Part shown: piece after piece, positions 9,424 through 16,925 of the stretch
Position numbering within the stretch: position 1 is the first letter of the stretch
Layout: every line of letters begins with the position of its first letter
Origin: Candidatus Hodarchaeota archaeon
Lineage (GTDB): Archaea; Asgardarchaeota; Heimdallarchaeia; Hodarchaeales; Hodarchaeaceae
Direction: 5' to 3'
Assembly (NCBI GenBank): GCA_016839625.1
Contig: JAEOTY010000088.1
Span: 1-39,110, forward strand
DNA: 39,110 bases
Notes under the pieces: generated by a model
Databases searched by the model: none
What the model saw: only the letters and a program-made list of their open reading frames with translations
Told to the model about the DNA's origin: nothing
Program-made: the position numbers and the translations under genes

Positions 9424-10356
9424 TTATTGATTATCAATAAAATCAGTTAATTTAGGGGCATTGAATTTTTGTTTAAATTCTCTAGCGCGATTTTCTGCTA
9501 ATTTTACATATTCCTCATCTATTTCATAACCAATATAATGACGATTTGCTTTAATGGCTGCAATAGCGGTTTGGCCACTTCCCATGAATGGATCGAGAAC
9601 AATTTCGTTACTGTAGGAATAAAGCTGAATTAATCGATATGGTAACTCAACAGGAAAGGGGGCAGGATGACCTATTTTTCGGGCTGATTCTGTAGGGAAG
9701 TCCCAAATGCTCTTTGTAAGATCCAAAAATTCTTGTCTATTAATTGTACTCTCTCGTTCTTCTAGCTTTTGTCGCTTATAACGGTTTTTTGAAAAGACAA
9801 GGATATACTCATGTACATCTCGTAATGAAGGATTAGAGGGAGATTTCCAACTCCCCCAAGCTGTAGATGTTCCAGCGCTCGCAGATTTGTCCCAAATAAT
9901 TTCCCCTCTCATTAAAAGTCCTAATTCTAACATATCTTTGATGATAAGCGAGTGTAAGGGTATGTAAGGTTTCCTTCCTAAATTAGCGATATTAATACAA
10001 GCCCGACCACCAGGAACAAGAACTCTTCTCACCTCTGTCCATACTCGTTTCAGAAATTCTAAGTATTCCTGTAGTGTATAGTCACTATCGTACTCTTTTC
10101 CCACATTATAAGGAGGAGAGGTAACCATTAAGTGGATACTGTTGTCAGGTAGTTCAGTCATTTTTTCAGAACTAGAATTGAATACTCTATCTAAGAATTT
10201 CCAAGGTATCGAATTTTCTATGTAATCACCCTTTTCCTCCGTTGGCAGACCCTCATATAGCTTACTATCATAGAATGGAGTTGAATCGTGTCCTTCTCGA
10301 CCTGGAGACCCGAACGTGCTGGTTTTAGTTCTTTTCCTCTTCTCTTTATTTCTCAT
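9424..10356 (-). CDS. site-specific DNA methyltransferase (beta class, N4-cytosine/N6-adenine type)
   Basis: 310 residues. Motif IV TSPPY (79-83) precedes motif I DPFMGSG (from D255), the order of beta-class amino-methyltransferases that transfer a methyl group from S-adenosylmethionine to an exocyclic amine in DNA. TSPPY most often goes with N4-cytosine methylation; N6-adenine cannot be excluded. A basic N-terminal tail (NKEKRKRTKT) and a FGSPGREGHDSTPFY segment lead into the catalytic domain. The target recognition region probably lies around residues 140-230. No restriction endonuclase is next to it, so it appears solitary. The ribosome site AGGGGAT sits close upstream of the ATG. Confidence 0.9.
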   Translation of the reverse strand: MRNKEKRKRTKTSTFGSPGREGHDSTPFYDSKLYEGLPTEEKGDYIENSIPWKFLDRVFNSSSEKMTELPDNSIHLMVTSPPYNVGKEYDSDYTLQEYLEFLKRVWTEVRRVLVPGGRACINIANLGRKPYIPLHSLIIKDMLELGLLMRGEIIWDKSASAGTSTAWGSWKSPSNPSLRDVHEYILVFSKNRYKRQKLEERESTINRQEFLDLTKSIWDFPTESARKIGHPAPFPVELPYRLIQLYSYSNEIVLDPFMGSGQTAIAAIKANRHYIGYEIDEEYVKLAENRAREFKQKFNAPKLTDFIDNQ

Positions 10357-10483
10357 GCTAATCCCCTAGACTTATGAATCATAAATCAGGACAATTAAAA
10401 GGTGTGTCGAAGAACACCACCTACCTACCATGCATACACCATAAGCTCTATTAATCTAGTGGTTTCTAAAATACCTGATATTG

Positions 10484-10714
10484 ATGAAAGAACTCATACG
10501 GTCAATTCAGATTGGCTCACTAGTTGGATGTATAATCTTCTTCCTAGGGGCAATTTTCTCTTTTCTCTATCAAGAACCTTCTCAAGGTATGTTACCTGTG
10601 ATTAATTATCCTTTCCGTGAAGTAACCCCTCTTTTAACTTTTGTTGCTATTTTTTTGGGGGTAATTTTTATTTTTGCAACAATTTTCTTTGAGATAAGAG
10701 TTCAAAATTCCTAG
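10484..10714 (+). CDS. small two-TM membrane protein, unknown function
   Basis: 76 residues. Two hydrophobic helices are evident: IGSLVGCIIFFLGAIFSFL (about 11-29) and LLTFVAIFLGVIFIFATIFF (about 50-69), joined by a short polar loop. I start it at the ATG at 10484 because the TTG immediately before adds only one residue. No ribosome site is obvious. An overlapping frame on the same strand (10402-10605) has no protein-like features. The gene stands between a divergent methyltransferase and a convergent small ORF. Nothing points to a function. Confidence 0.5.
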   Translation: MKELIRSIQIGSLVGCIIFFLGAIFSFLYQEPSQGMLPVINYPFREVTPLLTFVAIFLGVIFIFATIFFEIRVQNS

Positions 10715-10753
10715 AGAATTCTTCTTCAAAAATGATTCTAACTAGTATTGATT

Positions 10754-10936
10754 CTAACTCGTCTTCGATTGGACATTAAGAGCTTTCAGAATAATATCAA
10801 GGTTTAACCTCGACCATTCTGCAAAGAGATGCAAATAAAATTCTTTTCGAGCTTGTTTGAGTGTCCCCTCATAAAGAAAACACGCGACTTGATCAAATAA
10901 TTTTTCTTCCTGAGTCTCTTCGTACACGATTAACAC
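10754..10936 (-). CDS. possible small protein, unknown
   Basis: A 60-codon frame opening with GTG. The composition is protein-like: an acidic start (YEETQEEKLFDQ) is followed by amphipathic helical stretches (FYLHLFAEWSRLNLDIILKAL), and no other gene covers the interval. There is no membrane segment and no recognisable motif, and the ribosome site is weak. It could equally be a chance frame in AT-rich DNA. Confidence 0.28.
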   Translation of the reverse strand: MLIVYEETQEEKLFDQVACFLYEGTLKQARKEFYLHLFAEWSRLNLDIILKALNVQSKTS

Positions 10937-11020
10937 CCATCTTGGGTAAGAATTCGAAATAATTTAATATATCCTACTTTTAATTGTTGATAAGCGAATC
11001 TGATAAAACGAGGTGAAATA

Positions 11021-11284
11021 ATGAGTTATAAAATCATGTCACTAATTCAGGTAGCATTTATCAGTCTTGCTGCCATTTCAGTTTTTGATTATGGATTTAC
11101 ATTAGCCGAGGGCGGTTCGAATAATAGTGACGGGATTATGTTCAATAAAATTCTTTTTGGTGACGATGAACCATTAGGCTTTTTGAAAGACGTGACTTTA
11201 TGGGGTGAGCTACAATTTTGGGCCTATTGTTTCATTATAGTTGCTATTTGTCAGCTTATTAAGGCATTTACAGTGAAGTTATGA
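11021..11284 (+). CDS. small membrane protein with two TM segments
   Basis: 87 residues. An N-terminal hydrophobic helix (IMSLIQVAFISLAAISVFDYG) and a C-terminal one (LQFWAYCFIIVAICQLIKAF) flank a polar, probably extracytoplasmic loop rich in Gly, Asn and Asp. A strong ribosome site GAGGTGA ends 4 nt before the ATG, which supports real translation. The hypothetical two-helix protein upstream (10484) has similar size, but the two are not obviously homologous. Not recognised as a named family. Confidence 0.7.
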   Translation: MSYKIMSLIQVAFISLAAISVFDYGFTLAEGGSNNSDGIMFNKILFGDDEPLGFLKDVTLWGELQFWAYCFIIVAICQLIKAFTVKL

Positions 11285-11355
11285 AAGCAAGAACAAAAAT
11301 ATCTTCGATACCAAATTTGCTTTATTGATGACGGGTTCAAAGGAGTTCAACTAAA

Positions 11356-12027
11356 ATGGAATCTAACGCTAAAATAGCTAAGGTAGACACGATAATTTTC
11401 GATTTTGATGGCACTTTACACCGAGGAGAAGTTGTAAGCTTACCTATTTTTCATGAATGCCTACGTTCCTTATATAAGAAATTTAATCTTAATCAAGATT
11501 TCCCTTCACATGAAACAATTCTCTCACAGTTTGGTAAACAAACAGAAGATATTTATCCATCGCTTCTTAAGACCAGTAATTCAGAAATGATTTCAATCTT
11601 TGGTAAATGTGTGGAAGAAGCAGAAGTCGCTGCTCTCCAAAACGGAAAAGGAGAACTCTACCCCAAAGTAGAAGAAACGTTAACTGACCTAAAAAACCGC
11701 GGATTCAAGCTGGCGCTCTGCACAAATGCCAGAGAAGATTATTTTGAGGCAATCATTGACAGATTCAAATTAAATCAATACTTTGACCTGATGATGGCAG
11801 CTGGACAATATCCAGGAAAAGACAAAACATGGATGGTGGGAAAAATAATTGAAACCCTGAAATCAAAAAATTTTGCTGTAGTTGGGGATCGATTCCATGA
11901 TATAGAAGCTGCAAAAAACCATGGTGGGATAGCGGTTGGATGTAAATTTGGATTTGGAAAAAAAGAAGTTGAAAAAGCAGATATGAAGATTTCAAGCTTT
12001 CCTGAGCTTCTTTCCATTTTTCATTGA
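11356..12027 (+). CDS. HAD-superfamily hydrolase (phosphoglycolate phosphatase-like)
   Basis: 223 residues. All four HAD motifs are visible: motif I IFDFDGTL with nucleophile D16 and acid/base D18, motif II ALCTNARED, motif III lysine in PGKDKTWM, and motif IV VVGDRFHDIEAA with the Mg2+-binding aspartates. An alpha-helical cap (about 25-105) lies between motifs I and II, as in the phosphoglycolate phosphatase/beta-phosphoglucomutase subfamily. The substrate is most likely a small phosphorylated metabolite but cannot be named. The ribosome site AAAGGAGTT precedes the ATG by about 8 nt, giving a confident start. Confidence 0.88.
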   Translation: MESNAKIAKVDTIIFDFDGTLHRGEVVSLPIFHECLRSLYKKFNLNQDFPSHETILSQFGKQTEDIYPSLLKTSNSEMISIFGKCVEEAEVAALQNGKGELYPKVEETLTDLKNRGFKLALCTNAREDYFEAIIDRFKLNQYFDLMMAAGQYPGKDKTWMVGKIIETLKSKNFAVVGDRFHDIEAAKNHGGIAVGCKFGFGKKEVEKADMKISSFPELLSIFH

Positions 12028-12170
12028 ATTGAATATTCAAATTAAATCAGGTTATACCTGAATTGTAATTCTAATATAAACACAATTTTCTTAAATAGGA
12101 CTCCTAGAACATCGCTTAGCATAAGAAATTGGGTTAAAGCTGAAATTTCAAGGCGAACCCGTTATTCTTA

Positions 12171-12207
12171 TTATATTAGAAATCAATCAATTGAAAAAAG
12201 AGTGATT
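12171..12207 (+). promoter_or_regulatory. TATA-like box and ribosome site of the first SCP2 gene
   Basis: An archaeal TATA-like element TTATATT (12171-12177) lies about 35-40 nt before the ATG at 12212. With a normal archaeal spacing of about 25 nt, transcription would start near 12200, leaving a very short leader. AGAGTGATT (12199-12207) could serve as the ribosome site. Sequence-based prediction only. Confidence 0.4.
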
Positions 12208-12211
12208 AAAA

Positions 12212-12553
12212 ATGGGCGCTGGAAAAGACGCAGTAGTGGAATTTGTTAAGGCAATAAACGGAAATGAAGAAGTTCAAGGAATGCTAAAAAATTGGGTAAA
12301 AAACGCATGTTATAAGCTCGAAGGTGAAGATGGGCCTTTCTGGGTTGAACACAAGGCAGATGGTTCTGCAGAATTTCATGACGGAGAACCAGACAAAGCA
12401 CATTTTACATTCGTAGGGCCAACTCAAATTTGGGCAGATATTTCTTCTGGGAAAGAAGATGCACAAAAAGCCTTCTTTGCTAAAAAATACAAAATTGAAG
12501 GCGATGTCATGGGTACAATGAAATTATTACCCGTTATCAAGAAACTTCAATGA
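12212..12553 (+). CDS. SCP2 sterol-binding-domain protein, copy 1
   Basis: 113 residues forming a single SCP2 domain, which in relatives is a hydrophobic tunnel that carries lipids or fatty acyl-CoAs. Typical features are the ACYKLEGEDGPFWVE strand pair, ADGSAEF, the strand HFTFVGPTQIWADISSG (conserved 'threshold' of the SCP2 fold) and FFAKKYKIEGDVMGTMKL near the C-terminus. The domain is the whole protein, with no thiolase or dehydrogenase attached. A close paralogue follows 225 nt downstream and a thiolase about 1 kb downstream. Binding of acyl-CoA intermediates is inferred from this context. Confidence 0.88.
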   Translation: MGAGKDAVVEFVKAINGNEEVQGMLKNWVKNACYKLEGEDGPFWVEHKADGSAEFHDGEPDKAHFTFVGPTQIWADISSGKEDAQKAFFAKKYKIEGDVMGTMKLLPVIKKLQ

Positions 12554-12555
12554 TA

Positions 12556-12625
12556 ACTCCCCCTTTTTCTCTTTTATTGCAACTTATCTTTTTTTCTTTT
12601 CTTTCCTTTCTTCTTCTATTTTTCA
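12556..12625 (+). terminator. pyrimidine-rich transcription end after SCP2 copy 1
   Basis: Immediately after the stop codon runs a tract of about 70 nt that is almost entirely C and T, with several runs of five or more T. T-rich tracts of this kind end transcription in archaea without needing a hairpin. A perfect 15-nt palindrome ATCTTTT-A-AAAAGAT follows at 12643-12657. Confidence 0.55.
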
Positions 12626-12778
12626 TGATACATTTTAAACAAATCTTTTAAAAAGATCCACAGAGAAAGGAAAAAAGAAGATTTAACCAGGTTACGACTC
12701 AAATATTTCAGTGTACTGGTTTTATTTCATTTGATAAGTACATTTTCTTCTAAAAAATCATATAGGTGTTAAAAAGAA

Positions 12779-13123
12779 ATGGGTCCTGGAAAAGAAATAA
12801 CAAAACAATTTGTAGATTTAATCAACGAAAACGAAGATGCACAAGGAATGCTCAAAAACTGGAATAAAGTCGCTGTATATGATCTTGAAGGTGAAGATGG
12901 AATTTTTCATGTCATCTATAATCCTGATGGTACTGCAGAGTTCAAAGAAGAAGCTCCAGAAAAAGCATCATTTACGTTTAAATGCACTACTGATTTATGG
13001 GCAAAAATCCAGTCTGGGGAAGTAGATGGCCAGAAAGAATTCTTTGCAAAGAGATTAAAGATTGAGGGGGATGTAATGGCGACGACGAAGCTAACCCAGA
13101 TTGGGAAGAAACTTGCAGGGTAG
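12779..13123 (+). CDS. SCP2 sterol-binding-domain protein, copy 2
   Basis: 114 residues, clearly a tandem paralogue of the gene at 12212. They share MGxGK at the start, QGMLKNW, YDLEGEDG versus YKLEGEDG, and FFAKRLKIEGDVMAT versus FFAKKYKIEGDVMGT. Divergence is concentrated in the central strands (IFHVIYNPDGTAEF, SFTFKCTTDLW), which line the ligand tunnel in known structures, so the two copies may bind different ligands. AGGTG (12764-12768) is a possible ribosome site about 10 nt from the ATG. A run of eight T (13176-13183) lies 50 nt after the stop and probably ends the transcript. Confidence 0.87.
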   Translation: MGPGKEITKQFVDLINENEDAQGMLKNWNKVAVYDLEGEDGIFHVIYNPDGTAEFKEEAPEKASFTFKCTTDLWAKIQSGEVDGQKEFFAKRLKIEGDVMATTKLTQIGKKLAG

Positions 13124-13567
13124 TCCAAGTAAATCTGGTAGGTAACTGGTCTAGTTTCTCTCCCGAAAATCACTCTTTTTTTTCTAAAAATCTGTTAAAG
13201 ACAATTTATTCACACTTTCTAAATTTCTTTTGCGTAAAAGAAAAGCTTGTACTCGATGTCGACTTCTAAAACTCTTGTTCTAATATTATTTCAACTCACT
13301 TTTTCCATCTTTTTCATTCATCAATTATAATCTGTAATCACAAAATAGCAGTAATAAAGCCGTACAGCAAAAATCCAGCGCAAATATTTTTAATTAAACC
13401 CTCATTGTCATTATTAATTCTATTAACAGTAGTTATAGATGGAGTACTCTTTAAGTTCCCTTCAATCGGAAATTAAAGGATAATCTTTGAAATTCTTTTT
13501 CCTTATTTGAATTTCATAAAGAACAGAATAAAAGCAAAAATTTGATAATTAAATGGTGGAAAAATCA
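13124..13567. other. gene-free stretch between SCP2 copy 2 and the thiolase
   Basis: About 440 nt with no credible coding frame on either strand. It holds the T8 run after the SCP2 gene (13176-13183), then AT-rich sequence. A TATA-like AATAAAAG at 13527-13534 lies a suitable distance upstream of the thiolase ATG at 13568. I see no other structured element. Confidence 0.5.
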
Positions 13568-14758
13568 ATGCGTGAAGTTGTCATAGCTGATTATTTACGA
13601 ACACCTTTCTCGAGAGCAAGACCTAATACTCCTGAAAGAGATAAACTCAACGATTTCCGTATGGATATTCTTGCAGCAAAGCTGATCAAAACCATGGTTG
13701 ATCGAAAAGGAATCGATCCTAAAGAAATCGGTGATGTAGCCGTAGGAGCAGCCTTTCCAGTTATGGAACAATGGCTCTATGGGGCGCGACCTATTATTGC
13801 ACTAGCAGGGCTGCCAGAGACGGTCCCTGGGTGTGGAATAGACCGTCAATGTGGATCCTCAATGACTACTATCCATTGGGGAGCAATGCAAATTATGACT
13901 GGTTATTCTGACGTTACTGTATCCGCTGGAATAGAACATATGACTCATATTCCAATGGCGAATAACCCATACATAGATCCTCCAACTGCTGAGCTAACTG
14001 CAAAAGAATATGAGAAATATGACTTTGCTACTGGATTTGTTATGGGTTTAACTGCGGAAAAGTTGTTAAAAATAGCAACAGAGAAATTTGGGGTGACAAG
14101 AGAAGATATTGACCGTTATAGCCTCGAATCACATGATCTTGCCGCAAAAGCACAAGATGAAGGTTTCTTCAAGGACGAAATAATGCCAGTTGAACTGGCA
14201 AACGGTGAAATCTTTGATCTAGACGCGTCCGTGAGAAGAGGTAGCACAATGGAGCAGATGGCAGCATTACAGCCTTCATTCGATTTTGAGGGTCAAATTA
14301 CACCTGGAAACTCTTCTCCGCTGAATGCAGGGGCGACAGCAATGATTTTAATGTCAAAAGATAAAGCTAAAGAATATGGAATCGACCCACTAGCTACATT
14401 CCGATCATTTGGTTGGGCCGCTGTAAATCCAGGCGTTATGGGTCTAGGACCCGTACCAGCAAGTAAGATGGCGCTAAAACACGCTGGTTTAGAAGTGAAG
14501 GACATAGATTTTTGGGAAATTAACGAAGCTTTTTCCATTGTTGCCCTGAATTGTATAAAAGAACTAGGTATTGATAAGAACAAAGTAAATGTGAAAGGTG
14601 GAGCAGTAGCCATTGGTCATCCTCTTGGTGCATCAGGAACCAGATTAGTAGGAACTCTTGCACGAATATTAAACTGGGAAGATGGTCAATATGGGTTAGC
14701 AAATGCGTGTGTGGGTGGTGGTCAGGGAGTTGCGACTATTATTGAAAAAGGAAGCTAA
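13568..14758 (+). CDS. thiolase (acetyl-CoA C-acetyltransferase type)
   Basis: 396 residues, the usual thiolase length. The acylated cysteine is C95 in DRQCGSSM, the catalytic histidine H351 lies in GHPLGASGTR, and the second cysteine C381 in ACVGGGQG; NEAFS is also intact. The spacing H-to-C of 30 matches bacterial biosynthetic thiolases. The enzyme would interconvert acetoacetyl-CoA and two acetyl-CoA, or act on longer 3-ketoacyl-CoAs. I prefer the ATG at 13568, which gives the family-typical MREVVIAD start and has GGTGG (13556-13560) as a ribosome site; an in-frame ATG at 13553 would add five residues. It is followed after 54 nt by the dehydrogenase/hydratase fusion, probably in one transcript. 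Confidence 0.93.
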   Translation: MREVVIADYLRTPFSRARPNTPERDKLNDFRMDILAAKLIKTMVDRKGIDPKEIGDVAVGAAFPVMEQWLYGARPIIALAGLPETVPGCGIDRQCGSSMTTIHWGAMQIMTGYSDVTVSAGIEHMTHIPMANNPYIDPPTAELTAKEYEKYDFATGFVMGLTAEKLLKIATEKFGVTREDIDRYSLESHDLAAKAQDEGFFKDEIMPVELANGEIFDLDASVRRGSTMEQMAALQPSFDFEGQITPGNSSPLNAGATAMILMSKDKAKEYGIDPLATFRSFGWAAVNPGVMGLGPVPASKMALKHAGLEVKDIDFWEINEAFSIVALNCIKELGIDKNKVNVKGGAVAIGHPLGASGTRLVGTLARILNWEDGQYGLANACVGGGQGVATIIEKGS

Positions 14759-14812
14759 ATGTTTGTCTAATTTGATTATCTCGAAATGAATTATGTAAAA
14801 GGTGAATAAATC

Positions 14813-16786
14813 ATGAAAATCGATGATATTAAGCATGTTGCAGTCATAGGCGCTGGCGATATGGGACATGGTATCGCGGAAGTAGCTCTCATGACTGGGT
14901 ACACCGTAAGTATGTATGATATTGCTGATGAGTTTGTGGAAAAAGGAAAAAACAGAATCGACTGGAGTCTTCAAAAGTTCGCTGAAAAAGCACGAATTTC
15001 TGAAGGTGATTATAAGAAGTTCATGGAGAATCTAACGACAACCACGAACATCAAGGAAGCGGTCAAGAATGCCGATCTTTGCATTGAGGCAGCTCCAGAA
15101 ATATTGGATCTGAAGAAAGAGATCTTTGGGAATTTAGATAAGTTTGCCCCAAAACATGCAATTTTGGCATCAAATACTTCTAGTATGAGTATTGATGAAA
15201 TTGGAGCTGCAACAAACAGGCCAGAAAAAGTAGCTGGATTGCATTACTTCAATCCCCCTGTGATGATGCAGCTTATCGAAATAACCAAAGGTACGAAAAC
15301 CTCTGATGAAACAATAAAAATTCTTGTTGACTTCTCGAAAAAAGCTCATAAAGATCCAGTTGTATGTAAGAAAGACAGTCCAGGTTTTATCGCAAATCGA
15401 GTTAATGCTCCTCCGATGTTATGGATGTATCTCATGTATGACAACAAGGAATATGAACCTGCAGAAGTTGATAGAGCTTGTATGAACATGGGCATGAGAA
15501 TGGGACTATACGAATTAGCAGACTTTACGGGTCTAGACATATCCTATCACCTCTTAAATTACTTTGGAGAGCGGCTTCACAAGGACTACAAGCCTCCTGC
15601 CAGCCTCGAAAAACTTTTCAAGGATAAAAATCTCGGTAAAAAAACAGGTTCTGGGATTTATAAGTGGCCAGAGGTTGGAAGACCAGAGATTGGTGAAAAA
15701 GCAGCAGATTTTGATTTAATGAACATGTTGAGGATCCAAATCAATGAAGCTGCCAAAGTTTTAGAAGAAGGTTTGACTACAGCCAAAGAAATCGATACAG
15801 CCATGAAAAAAGGTTTCAATAATCCTTTTGGTCCTATTGAAATGGCTGAGACCACTGATTTAAAGGAATTAACTGAATTTTTAGATGGTTTAGCAGATAA
15901 ATATGGTAAAGAAATTTATCGTGCTCACGATTGGATTCGTGACGGATCATTACCCGATCGTGCTAAAGGTGTGCCTGCCGAGGAAGAGAAAAAGTCTCCG
16001 TATGAATTTGAAAACCTCATTGTCGAGAAAGACCCAGATAATTTCATTACTACTGTCTACCTGAATCGTCCTCCAGTGAATACAATCAACTCTGATCTAC
16101 TTGATGATTTAAACTCTGTACTTGATCTCCTTGAAGATGATTTTGATACCCGTGTGATCGTCTTGAAGGGTGCAGCTAATTGCTTCTCTGCAGGTGCAGA
16201 CCTTGCTGGAGGTATTCCTGATAGTGCATGGAATATGAAAAAATTTACACAGAAAGGTCAGCGAACTTTTAAGCGATTTAGAGATATTCCTAAACCAGTT
16301 ATTGCAGCCATCGAAAGGTACGCGTTTGGTGGTGGAATGGAGATCGCAATGAATTGTGACCTCCGGTACGCTAAGAAATCAGCTAAAATGGGCTTGACTG
16401 AAGTAACTCTTGGCTTAATTCCAGGATGGGGTGGTACTCAGCTCATGGTTCGTCATCTTGGTATCGGTAAGACAATGGAACTAATTCTCACTGGTGCTCG
16501 TATTGAAGCAAAGCGAGCATTCAAAATGGGACTTATCAATTACTATTTTGATGACGACGAATTCGACGAAGAAGTTGATAAAATCGCTAAACAAATAGCT
16601 CACGGATGTTCTCCAATTTCAGCTGGTATCATTAAACAAATGGTTAATTCAGCAGAGCAAATACCCCTCGATGTTGGCTTGACATTGGAATCTTATGGTT
16701 CTGGTGTAGTCTTTACAACCGAAGATCTACAGGAAGGAGTATTTGCTTTCATGCAAAAAAGGAAACCAGAGTTCAAAAATAGATAA
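14813..16786 (+). CDS. fused 3-hydroxyacyl-CoA dehydrogenase / enoyl-CoA hydratase
   Basis: 657 residues. The N-terminal part (about 1-390) is an NAD-dependent 3-hydroxyacyl-CoA dehydrogenase. It has the Rossmann motif GAGDMGHGIAE, SNTSSMS, catalytic H144 in LHYFNP, its partner E156 and ANRV. A crotonase-fold hydratase follows (about 405-657), with oxyanion segment CFSAGADLAGG and both catalytic glutamates, E510 (GGGMEIAM) and E530 (LTEVTLG), spaced 20 apart as in rat crotonase (E144/E164). The order dehydrogenase-hydratase is the archaeal one and opposite to FadB/FadJ. The Metallosphaera enzyme of this architecture converts crotonyl-CoA to acetoacetyl-CoA in the 4-hydroxybutyrate pathway. 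Ribosome site GGTGA lies upstream of the ATG. Confidence 0.94.
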   Translation: MKIDDIKHVAVIGAGDMGHGIAEVALMTGYTVSMYDIADEFVEKGKNRIDWSLQKFAEKARISEGDYKKFMENLTTTTNIKEAVKNADLCIEAAPEILDLKKEIFGNLDKFAPKHAILASNTSSMSIDEIGAATNRPEKVAGLHYFNPPVMMQLIEITKGTKTSDETIKILVDFSKKAHKDPVVCKKDSPGFIANRVNAPPMLWMYLMYDNKEYEPAEVDRACMNMGMRMGLYELADFTGLDISYHLLNYFGERLHKDYKPPASLEKLFKDKNLGKKTGSGIYKWPEVGRPEIGEKAADFDLMNMLRIQINEAAKVLEEGLTTAKEIDTAMKKGFNNPFGPIEMAETTDLKELTEFLDGLADKYGKEIYRAHDWIRDGSLPDRAKGVPAEEEKKSPYEFENLIVEKDPDNFITTVYLNRPPVNTINSDLLDDLNSVLDLLEDDFDTRVIVLKGAANCFSAGADLAGGIPDSAWNMKKFTQKGQRTFKRFRDIPKPVIAAIERYAFGGGMEIAMNCDLRYAKKSAKMGLTEVTLGLIPGWGGTQLMVRHLGIGKTMELILTGARIEAKRAFKMGLINYYFDDDEFDEEVDKIAKQIAHGCSPISAGIIKQMVNSAEQIPLDVGLTLESYGSGVVFTTEDLQEGVFAFMQKRKPEFKNR

Positions 16787-16788
16787 AC

Positions 16789-16852
16789 TTTTTTCCTTTC
16801 ATTCTTTTTTTTTTCATTCTCTCTATATTTTTGACTTTTTTTGATATCTCTT
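16789..16852 (+). terminator. T-rich transcription end after the fusion gene
   Basis: A pyrimidine-dominated tract with several runs of five to ten T directly follows the stop codon. It separates the thiolase/fusion unit from the second dehydrogenase gene, which therefore probably has its own promoter in 16853-16925. Confidence 0.55.
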
Positions 16853-16925
16853 TGAGATTAACCCTAAAAATTAAAAAGAGTTAATACTCTCGAACCCTAA
16901 ATTATTGAAAGAGGGTATAGAGAAA

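Noticed and set aside
10402-10605. 67-codon frame overlapping the small two-TM protein
   Set aside because: The other frame encodes two clear membrane helices and this one has no protein-like pattern.
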